A stretch of DNA of 7,650 bases from UBA6264 sp964531505 (lineage in GTDB: Bacteria > Patescibacteriota > Patescibacteriia > UBA2591 > UBA6264): positions 1 to 7,650 of the forward strand of contig CAZHDT010000026.1 in assembly GCA_964531505.1 (NCBI GenBank), read 5' to 3'. The notes below the pieces were generated by a model. That model was not told the DNA's origin. It ran no database searches and was given only the letters and a program-made list of their open reading frames with translations. Positions 1 through 4,933 of the stretch are shown here, one piece after another. The translations under genes were made by a program, and so were the position numbers. Each line of letters begins with the position of its first letter. Positions within the stretch are counted from its first letter, which is position 1.

Positions 1-1047
1 TGTGTTAGTGTTACCAATAGCACTGACCCCTATACCGATTGTGGAACTTGTCGATATTGCCAAAATGGGGCTTGTGAGAATGTTTCTGTTAGTTATACAC
101 CGGCGAATTTAGATCCTTTAAATAATTGTGGCACCAATGGTTGTTTTACTGGTGATTGTCTTAGTAGTGCTGGTTACTGCGCTTATTATGGTGACAACCT
201 ACAGCACAATTGTCTTTATGGATCAATTTGTGTTAGTGGAGAGTGTACTGTTATTAGTTCAGCGGAAATAAAAGCTAATGAAACTAGAATGTATGCGAAA
301 ACTTTAGATTTAAATATCACTGAAAGCATGGTTGTTGGAACAATTATGCCTTATGCTAAAAATCAAGTTCAGGTTTTAGGTTCGGAAACAGGAAGTGTTA
401 TTATTTCTGGCGACCTTACTCTTGGACCAAATGCTTATTTAATTTTTGGAGATAAAGTTGAAATACAACCAGGGGGTCATTTGACTTTAAGTGGCGGCGC
501 TATTGTCCGCGCTGGGTCAGAAATAGTTTCTGGACCCTTTGGATCAGATAATCCGGAAAATGCCGGGGTTGGTCGTCGGGCTTGTATTTGCGTAAATGAT
601 ACTAGCACTTATAATACTAGTTATGCTGCTGGCGCTTATGGATTTTTGCCAGAGATAACGGGAGAAGATCTCTGTGTACCCGTGTCAGATGCTAATTGTG
701 GAGTAAATCCACGGGATGGAACTTTGGCCGCTAATACAATTCGAGCATTTGACAGCGAATTTTGGCTTTGGAATTCGGCAAAAATAGACTGGAACGGCAA
801 TTTATTTGCTTGGAATCCAGATATTTGGTATAATGATACGCATACTGCCACTGATCCAGTTTGCGACGTTAATTATGTTGATCATTATCGTTATAAACTT
901 CTTTCAACCGCAAGTATAGATTGTGATCCTTATTATTGGCATACGAGCTTTTGTACGGAAGATTATAATTGGAGCGCAGGCTATTGGTGTATGCTTCCTA
1001 AGAAGCCGGGTTATTCTGCAACCTTTGAAGAATGGACTAAACCTTAG
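1..1047 (+). CDS. 3' part of a Cys-rich secreted/surface protein, function unknown
   Basis: The frame is open from the first base, so the start lies upstream; 348 codons are visible, ending in TAG. An internal ATG at 289 is not the likely start, because the open frame before it has the same Cys-rich character. Visible residues 1-82 carry many cysteines in short spacings (CGTC, CRYC, NGAC, CGTNGC, SGEC), suggesting a disulfide-bonded extracellular module. Residues about 123-172 alternate hydrophobic and polar residues with regular Gly turns (SGDLTLG, GGHLTLSGGAIVRAG), as in beta-solenoid or jelly-roll segments. The tail, about 195-348, is rich in Trp, Tyr, Asp and Cys. Its style resembles the long protein starting at 4934, so the two may be paralogues. 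I recognise no catalytic motif. A role at the cell surface is inferred from composition only. The gene converges on the - strand gene at 1253-2592. Confidence 0.85.
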   Translation, partial: CVSVTNSTDPYTDCGTCRYCQNGACENVSVSYTPANLDPLNNCGTNGCFTGDCLSSAGYCAYYGDNLQHNCLYGSICVSGECTVISSAEIKANETRMYAKTLDLNITESMVVGTIMPYAKNQVQVLGSETGSVIISGDLTLGPNAYLIFGDKVEIQPGGHLTLSGGAIVRAGSEIVSGPFGSDNPENAGVGRRACICVNDTSTYNTSYAAGAYGFLPEITGEDLCVPVSDANCGVNPRDGTLAANTIRAFDSEFWLWNSAKIDWNGNLFAWNPDIWYNDTHTATDPVCDVNYVDHYRYKLLSTASIDCDPYYWHTSFCTEDYNWSAGYWCMLPKKPGYSATFEEWTKP

Positions 1048-1053
1048 CGAAGC

Positions 1054-1077
1054 TAACCCGCCATTTTCGGCGGGTTA
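1054..1077 (+). terminator. Stem-loop just after the Cys-rich gene, possible terminator
   Basis: TAACCCGCC (1054-1062) pairs perfectly with GGCGGGTTA (1069-1077) around the loop ATTTTC. It starts six bases after the TAG stop, which fits a transcription end or mRNA 3' protection. Only AATTATAT follows, with no clean T-run, so it is a weak canonical intrinsic terminator. Confidence 0.5.
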
Positions 1078-1085
1078 AATTATAT

Positions 1086-1118
1086 GAGGTCAGATCTGGT
1101 ATAACCAGGTCTGACCTC
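1086..1118. repeat. Perfect-type hairpin, 15-bp stem
   Basis: GAGGTCAGATCTGGT (1086-1100) pairs with ACCAGGTCTGACCTC (1104-1118) around ATA, with a single T-G wobble (1095/1109). No T-run follows on either strand, so it is probably not a simple terminator. It is one of several intergenic inverted repeats of similar build in this window. Confidence 0.85.
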
Positions 1119-1131
1119 TGCGAAATTAATT

Positions 1132-1164
1132 GAGGTTCAACCTGGCAAAACCAGGTTGAACCTC
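1132..1164. repeat. Perfect hairpin, 14-bp stem
   Basis: GAGGTTCAACCTGG (1132-1145) is exactly the reverse complement of CCAGGTTGAACCTC (1151-1164), with the loop CAAAA. It lies 13 bases after the previous hairpin. Both start with GAGGT and carry CCTGG/CTGG at the stem top, suggesting a family whose members vary in the middle of the stem. Confidence 0.88.
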
Positions 1165-1180
1165 CTCAGGGACAAATAGG

Positions 1181-1203
1181 AAAAGGGACGTCAATGACGT
1201 CCC
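1181..1203 (-). terminator. Likely intrinsic terminator of the - strand propeller gene
   Basis: On the - strand, GGGACGTC pairs with GACGTCCC (about 1185-1203, loop ATT) and is followed directly by TTTT (1184-1181). That is a standard rho-independent layout about 50 bases past the TGA stop of the gene at 1253-2592. The stem core GACGTC is itself palindromic. No T-run follows on the + strand. Confidence 0.55.
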
Positions 1204-1252
1204 CGTTATGAGGGTTTTTCACCCCCGTTTTTTTAAAAAAGTTTCAAAATTA

Positions 1253-2592
1253 TCATTTCATCAACACCATCTTCTTTGTGGCGCTGAATGAATTTGCTGT
1301 AATGTGATACAGATAAGTTCCGGAAGGCAACATTTGCCCCGCGTCGTTTTCGCCACTCCACTTAACAGTGTAGTAACCGGTCTGCTTTCTCTCGTTCTGG
1401 ACGAGATTTCTGACCTTGTTGCCAAGGATGTTATAAACAATCACGGATACATTGGCTTCTCTCGTCAACTGGAATCTGATGTTGGTTGCCACGTTAAATG
1501 GGTTGGGGTAGTTCTGTTCTAACTGAAACTCGGCTGGAACAGAATTTTTTTCTTCATCTATTGGAGTAACATCTTGATAGAGGACGATTATTTGGGGAAT
1601 ATTTTCATTAGTTCCTCCCCCAAGAATAATATTTCCCGTTTTTGGATTATATATTCCTGTGGAAGTTCCTCCTTGATGAAAATATCTTTCCCATTGGACA
1701 TATCCCTCAGAGTCAATCCGAAATACAAATGTTTCGGCTGTCCAATTGCCAGTGATATTTCCGACGAGAATTAAATCGCCAGATCCATCATTTAAAGCAA
1801 AAATACATGATCCTTTGGAATCAAATCCTGGTCGGAGATCAAACTCTCTTTCCCAGATAACATTCCCCTCGGAATCGAACTTTTTTAGAAAAGCGCTGCC
1901 ACTAAGGCTTTTCCCTGTTATCAGAAACTCTTCACTGGAGGGTATGGCGTCATAAACTTGTAAAATAGGGCTATAATTTTTTTTCCAAATTATATTACCG
2001 CTCAGATCCAATTTCATGATATAATTTTGTCCTTCGGGCAAGGTATATCCAAAAATTACGATCTCCGTTTTACATTTTACAATTTTTTCAAATCCCTGGT
2101 TTTGAAATTCTGTTTTCCAGATTTCTTGGAAAGAATTGGAAAGGCAGCAAATGAAACTTATTCCATTTCCGCCGTGACCAATAATGAAAATTTTATCGTT
2201 TTTTAAAATCATTTCGTTAACGGTACTTTCTCCATATTCTTGACCAAGAAAAATTTCTTTTACAATATTTCCCAGCGAGTCTAATTTTACCAGGAAACCT
2301 TGCCATTTATTATCCCAGAGACCAGAGCCTCCGAGATAAAAAGAATTTTCAGACTCTGACCAAATTAATGCTTTTGGACCGGTTTGGCCGGATCCTCCAA
2401 ATACTTTTTTGCTCCATTCGATTTTTTGGTGTTTCAGGTCGAGTTTAGTTAACCAAACTTTTTGGTCTGCTCCCATAGAGGAGTAAAACAGTTTGCCGGA
2501 TGGTGTTAAAACCATCTGCCGAGGCCACTTGGCTGTGGCAATTTCTGGGATTTCCCAGATCATTTCCTGGGAGAAACCCCAGGAAAAAACCA
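1253..2592 (-). CDS. Secreted beta-propeller-like protein with C-terminal T9SS/Por-type sorting domain, 5' end in assembly gap
   Basis: The frame ends in TGA at 1253-1255 and runs open into the N gap at 2592. The first ATG (2563) would give 436 residues. In-frame codons before it read VFSWGFSQE, like the end of a signal peptide, so the true start is probably in the gap. Numbering from that ATG, residues 35-330 contain about six related motifs of the form (K/R)(L/F/I)DS.GN(V/I).WE..F: near 40-54, 93-106, 141-153, 184-197, 228-241 and 282-295. Their spacing of roughly 45-55 residues suggests a six- or seven-bladed beta-propeller. Residues 346-436 match the Por secretion-tail/FlgD-like Ig domain: LEQNYPNPFN, then VYNILGNKVRNLV, WSGENDAGQMLPSGTYLY and the final KKMVLMK. 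In known systems this domain directs export through the type IX system and surface attachment. The domain call is strong. Ligand and role are unknown, and it is unexpected if the host is patescibacterial. Confidence 0.9.
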
Positions 2593-2692
2593 NNNNNNNN
2601 NNNNNNNNNNNNNNNNNNNNNNNNNNNNNNNNNNNNNNNNNNNNNNNNNNNNNNNNNNNNNNNNNNNNNNNNNNNNNNNNNNNNNNNNNNNN
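2593..2692. other. Assembly gap, exactly 100 N
   Basis: One hundred consecutive N, the conventional size for a gap of unknown length. It removes the 5' end and promoter of the - strand propeller gene. An 8-bp inverted repeat (TTCCTGGG 2564-2571 / CCCAGGAA 2578-2585) lies just left of the gap, and a repeat cluster begins 19 bases to its right. Confidence 0.97.
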
Positions 2693-2711
2693 CTTTGGTT
2701 AGAACAAAAAC

Positions 2712-2764
2712 CAGGTTCGTTCAGCCTCGTTCAGCCTCGTTCAGGTCGAACCTGAACGAACCTG
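2712..2764. repeat. Inverted repeat with a tandemly expanded left arm
   Basis: The right arm ACCTGAACGAACCTG (2750-2764) would pair with CAGGTTCGTTCAGGT around CGA. The left side instead reads CAGGTTCGTTCAG (2712-2724), then two copies of CCTCGTTCAG (2725-2734, 2735-2744), then GT. Two structures are possible: an outer 13-bp stem 2712-2724/2752-2764, or an inner 10-bp stem 2737-2746/2750-2759. The simplest history is an ordinary 15-bp hairpin whose left arm gained two 10-bp units by slippage. Confidence 0.85.
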
Positions 2765-2766
2765 AA

Positions 2767-2803
2767 GCTAAAAGTTTGGTGGCTGAGCCACCAAACTTTT
2801 AGC
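2767..2803. repeat. Perfect 17-bp hairpin, copy 1 of the AAAGTTTGGTGG family
   Basis: GCTAAAAGTTTGGTGGC (2767-2783) pairs perfectly with GCCACCAAACTTTTAGC (2787-2803) around TGA. It follows the expanded inverted repeat by two bases. The same stem recurs at 3836-3870 with loop TCG. The right arm contains an in-frame TAG in one frame, so spurious short ORFs ending in PPNF stop here. Confidence 0.9.
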
Positions 2804-2821
2804 CCTCCCCAGCCTGCTCCC

Positions 2822-2847
2822 AGTCTGCGTTTCCGAGCAGACTTTTT
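2822..2847 (+). terminator. Possible intrinsic terminator
   Basis: AGTCTGC (2822-2828) pairs with GCAGACT (2837-2843) around an 8-nt loop, with TTTTT at 2843-2847. A competing stem, CTGCTC (2814-2819) with GAGCAG (2835-2840), would disrupt it. No + strand gene is visible upstream within this contig, so any gene it serves would be in the gap. Confidence 0.45.
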
Positions 2848-3005
2848 ACGCCCGTTTTTTTATGGAGATCAGACCTCCCCACTTTTAATGGGGACTGTCC
2901 CCACAAATTGTTACTCGCAAACCCGCTTTCACAAACCATTTCAGAGCAATTTTTCGTTAGTCCGCCGTTTTAGGCAGGTCAATTTGTCCCAAAATTGGTC
3001 ATTTT
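2848..3005. other. Non-coding stretch with a small hairpin
   Basis: No credible gene is visible here. The region holds a T7 run (2855-2861) and a short palindrome GGGGACTGTCCCC (2890-2902, six pairs around one base). The rest is unremarkable sequence leading to the stop of the small - strand ORF. Together with the hairpins to the left, the whole gene-free part of contig 2 is 2693-3005. Confidence 0.6.
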
Positions 3006-3146
3006 TTATTTCAGTAAATTTTCTATGACTTTTTGAATATTTTTTTCTTTAGACCAGTACTCTCTGATTTTTTTTCTAATCTCTTGATGAGATGAATAAC
3101 CTATATCTTTTATATCACCCAATAAGTCCTTAAATTCCAGATCCAT
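3006..3146 (-). CDS. Small Lys-rich ORF (46 aa), possible hypothetical protein or gene remnant
   Basis: ATG at 3146-3144 to TAA at 3008-3006, 46 residues. An in-frame TAA lies three codons before the ATG, so the reading frame cannot extend upstream. The product starts MDLEFKDLLGD and ends IQKVIENLLK; it is amphipathic, Lys/Glu-rich and probably helical, with no signal peptide. It lies 29 bases downstream of the methyltransferase stop on the same strand, and shares its very low G+C, so the two may be co-transcribed. No Shine-Dalgarno is seen. The tail (EYWSKEKNIQKVIENLLK) resembles the C-terminal helices of GT4 glycosyltransferases, so it could be the surviving end of a truncated gene. That resemblance is weak. 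Confidence 0.4.
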   Translation of the reverse strand: MDLEFKDLLGDIKDIGYSSHQEIRKKIREYWSKEKNIQKVIENLLK

Positions 3147-3175
3147 AAATTTTTATAGGTGTTTAGTACTTATTT

Positions 3176-3757
3176 CTAACTTTTAATTTTTTGAGCTATT
3201 ATTCTCACAACATTATGAATATGTGGTTCAGGATATCCAATGTGTCCCTTTTCTGTTATCCTTTTTTCTTTGTAGAAAATTATTTTAAAATCTTCAAATA
3301 ATTTTTTTAATTCTTGATGTGTAAAAAAAGTTTTATTTTCTTTATTTTCTTTTTCAAATAAAGGGTCATTGTCAGTAAAGGCAGATATTACTACGATGCC
3401 ATGTTTTAATAATCTATTTTTTACCTGTTCAATTATTTTAAAACTATGTCGTTTGGGCAAAAATTGCAAAACATTATATAAAGAGATTAATGAATATTTA
3501 TCTTTTTCAATAATAAAATCCCCAATGTCTTGATTAATAACTTCTATTTTATTTCCTAATTTTTTGTCAAAAATAGTCTGCTTTAATTTTTCTATTTTTT
3601 TTTGATTTTTATCTACAGCCGTTACTTTAAATCCCTTTTTTGCCATAAATATACTATCTTTTCCTAAACCACAACCAAAATCAAGAAAACAAGAGCCAGG
3701 ATTAATTTTTAAGCAGGCGATTTTAATTAAAGGATGAGGAATATTCATAATTTGCAC
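3176..3757 (-). CDS. TehB-like class I SAM-dependent methyltransferase
   Basis: 193 codons from GTG (3757-3755) to TAG (3178-3176); an in-frame ATG three codons later (3748) is an equally plausible start. An in-frame TAG three codons before the GTG limits extension. No Shine-Dalgarno is visible at either. Motif I of the Rossmann-like fold is LDFGCGLGKDS (residues 25-35). The acidic ribose-binding residue is D49 in AVDKN, and INQDIGDF (74-81) is the adenine-side motif. The C-terminal GYPEPHIHNVVRIIAQK (174-190) matches the ending I associate with TehB/UbiE-like small methyltransferases. Length is close to TehB (about 200). The family transfers methyl groups from SAM to small molecules, including tellurite/selenite in TehB, in the cytoplasm; the substrate here is unknown. 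G+C is only about a quarter in sampled lines, far below the secreted-protein genes, suggesting acquisition or a differently sourced contig. Confidence 0.88.
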   Translation of the reverse strand: MQIMNIPHPLIKIACLKINPGSCFLDFGCGLGKDSIFMAKKGFKVTAVDKNQKKIEKLKQTIFDKKLGNKIEVINQDIGDFIIEKDKYSLISLYNVLQFLPKRHSFKIIEQVKNRLLKHGIVVISAFTDNDPLFEKENKENKTFFTHQELKKLFEDFKIIFYKEKRITEKGHIGYPEPHIHNVVRIIAQKIKS

Positions 3758-3835
3758 ATTAATCTATCTTTGTAATTAAAACAGAAAAAAATCCTTTTGA
3801 ACATCCCATGCGCAAAACTTCTATTAAATTAAAGC

Positions 3836-3870
3836 CTAAAAGTTTGGTGGCTCGGCCACCAAACTTTTAG
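3836..3870. repeat. Perfect 16-bp hairpin, copy 2 of the AAAGTTTGGTGG family
   Basis: CTAAAAGTTTGGTGGC (3836-3851) pairs with GCCACCAAACTTTTAG (3855-3870) around TCG. The stem is identical to the one at 2767-2803; only the loop differs (TCG against TGA). It lies upstream of the methyltransferase and 37 bases from the second gap. A partial echo, CCCAAACTTTTT, follows at 3877-3888. Confidence 0.9.
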
Positions 3871-3907
3871 TAGCTCCCAAACTTTTTCTTAAAAAATCTA
3901 CTCAATC

Positions 3908-4007
3908 NNNNNNNNNNNNNNNNNNNNNNNNNNNNNNNNNNNNNNNNNNNNNNNNNNNNNNNNNNNNNNNNNNNNNNNNNNNNNNNNNNNNNNNNNNNNN
4001 NNNNNNN
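3908..4007. other. Assembly gap, exactly 100 N
   Basis: One hundred N, again a conventional unknown-length gap. It separates the AT-rich methyltransferase contig from the cupredoxin/LamG contig, so adjacency and distance across it are unproven. Confidence 0.97.
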
Positions 4008-4110
4008 ATTTCCTAATTACCCAAGTACCTAAGCACCCAGCTCGTCATTACGCCCACGGTAAAAATATATCAGCATTTTACATATTCGGTTTTAATTTAT
4101 TTTTTTATTG

Positions 4111-4139
4111 TTTACTAAAATAAAAAAAAAGAGTATAAT
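4111..4139 (+). promoter_or_regulatory. Predicted sigma70-type promoter for the cupredoxin gene
   Basis: TTTACT (4111-4116) and a perfect TATAAT (4134-4139) are separated by 17 bases. The spacer holds a run of nine A (4122-4130). Transcription would start near 4146, leaving a 5' UTR of about 110 bases before the ATG at 4256. Very AT-rich sequence makes chance -10 matches likely, but exact consensus with ideal spacing is notable. Confidence 0.5.
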
Positions 4140-4185
4140 ACTATTGATATTATTTATATATTTTTATATAATAAATATTGTTAAG

Positions 4186-4197
4186 AACAACGTTGTT
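4186..4197. promoter_or_regulatory. 12-bp perfect palindrome in the 5' leader, possible operator
   Basis: AACAACGTTGTT reads the same on both strands. It lies about 40 bases after the predicted transcription start and 58 bases before the cupredoxin ATG. It has no loop, so it resembles a dimeric regulator site more than an RNA hairpin. No regulator gene is visible, so this is a suggestion only. Confidence 0.25.
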
Positions 4198-4210
4198 ATT
4201 CATTCAAAAA

Positions 4211-4235
4211 ATAATTAATAATTAATAATTAATAA
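4211..4235. repeat. 7-bp tandem repeat upstream of the cupredoxin
   Basis: ATAATTA occurs three times in perfect tandem (4211-4231) followed by a partial fourth copy (ATAA). It sits 20 bases before the ATG, in the leader. The leader has no Shine-Dalgarno; the unstructured A/T sequence may itself allow ribosome loading. Confidence 0.8.
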
Positions 4236-4255
4236 GTTTTTAAAAATTAAGTCTT

Positions 4256-4852
4256 ATGAAAAAAAACACTATTTGGATTATCGTTGTGGTAATCATTTTG
4301 GTGATTTTGGGAATCATTTTGTTAAGTTCTCCTAAAACGACCGTTCCTGGAGAAGAGACCGTGATTCCTGAAGGATCTGAAGAAGAAGGCGTGATTCCTG
4401 AACAGGGCGAAGAAGTTTTAGGACAAATGGAAACAATCGTTCCAGATGCCAGCCCCGTTTCTGAACAAGGGGAAGTCTTAACCCTGGAAGGAAAACCGGC
4501 GGACAATACCGCTTTACCTGGTTCTCCTGACGCGCCAAAACAATCTCGCTCTTTAGAAGAAAGTGAAGTTCCGAAAGAAGCAGTCAAATTAACAGTGAGC
4601 GCTACTGGATTTTCTCCCAACGAATTTACTGTGAACGCCGGAGAAGTCGTCACTCTTTCTGTCACTTCCGAAGACAAAACTCATGTCTTTAAATTTGACG
4701 GAGCGAGTTTGCAAGGAGTCGCTGTTGGAGTAGCTGGCGCAGAAACCAGAGCCATTACTTTCAATGCTCCTGAAAAAGGCGATTATACTTTTTTCTGTGA
4801 CGTTCCTGGTCACCGCGGTCGCGGAGAAACCGGCGTCATGCACGTAAAATAA
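4256..4852 (+). CDS. Membrane-anchored cupredoxin (blue-copper-like) protein
   Basis: 198 codons, ATG to TAA. Residues 4-24 (WIIVVVIILVILGIILL core) form an uncleaved-looking membrane anchor after MKKN, with no lipobox. Residues 25-105 are an acidic, Pro-rich linker with a repeated VIPE motif, holding the domain away from the membrane. Residues 107-198 are a cupredoxin fold: GFSPNEFTVNAGEVVTLSV, then THVF with His143, then FFCDVPGHRGRGETGVMHV with Cys181 and His186. These three are the standard type 1 copper ligands. In plastocyanin-like relatives with C-x4-H, the axial Met is usually five residues after that His; here that position is Glu191, and the only later Met is Met195. Such proteins carry electrons or bind copper outside the membrane. 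I associate this linker and the HRGRGETG ending with patescibacterial sequences, from memory. The gene has its own likely promoter. Confidence 0.92.
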   Translation: MKKNTIWIIVVVIILVILGIILLSSPKTTVPGEETVIPEGSEEEGVIPEQGEEVLGQMETIVPDASPVSEQGEVLTLEGKPADNTALPGSPDAPKQSRSLEESEVPKEAVKLTVSATGFSPNEFTVNAGEVVTLSVTSEDKTHVFKFDGASLQGVAVGVAGAETRAITFNAPEKGDYTFFCDVPGHRGRGETGVMHVK

Positions 4853-4869
4853 TTTAAAAGAAATTTATT

Positions 4870-4910
4870 TTTTAACTTCCTAACAGGTCCGACCTGTTAG
4901 GAAGTTAAAA
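4870..4910. repeat. Long perfect hairpin between cupredoxin and LamG protein genes
   Basis: The arm 4870-4888 (19 bases, core AACTTCCTAACAGGT) pairs perfectly with 4892-4910, with a CCG loop. It begins 18 bases after the cupredoxin stop and ends 24 bases before the next ATG. No T-run follows on the + strand, so it is not a canonical terminator for the cupredoxin; on the - strand T-rich sequence does follow. It fits the window's hairpin family and may act as an mRNA end or processing site. Confidence 0.88.
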
Positions 4911-4923
4911 GGAATAAAAATAG

Positions 4924-4929
4924 AAAGGA
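4924..4929 (+). promoter_or_regulatory. Weak Shine-Dalgarno supporting the start at 4934
   Basis: AAAGGA lies four bases before the ATG at 4934. It is the only recognisable ribosome-binding site among the genes of this window. The choice of start is supported by the Lys-Lys-Arg plus hydrophobic signal sequence that follows at once. Confidence 0.45.
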
Positions 4930-4933
4930 ATTT

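Noticed and set aside
1086..1164. A CRISPR array suggested by spaced palindromic repeats.
   Set aside because: Only two elements with different stems and a 13-base interval; no regular spacers or identical direct repeats, and no cas genes.
1253..1255. TGA recoded as Gly, as in some CPR lineages.
   Set aside because: TGA closes the propeller gene exactly after the conserved KKMVLMK sorting-domain end, so it works as a stop. No in-frame TGA is needed in any other gene.
2493..2802. Plus-strand ORFs spanning the first N gap.
   Set aside because: They read through 100 N and are antisense to the convincing propeller/T9SS-domain gene.
2693..3005. A tRNA or structured small RNA in the gene-free part of contig 2.
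   Set aside because: No cloverleaf or T-loop GTTCRANYC pattern in a proper setting; GTTCGTTC and TTCAGG words belong to the inverted repeats.
3808..3870. A 20-codon ORF (ATG to TAG) running into the second hairpin copy, and a similar PPNF ending at 2802.
   Set aside because: The shared ending is simply the translated hairpin arm with its TAG. The ORF is very short and has no ribosome-binding site.
4240..4843. Long antisense ORFs opposite the cupredoxin.
   Set aside because: The + strand frame has an anchor, a linker and complete copper-ligand motifs. The antisense products are low-complexity Ser/Pro/Gly sequence without recognisable domains.
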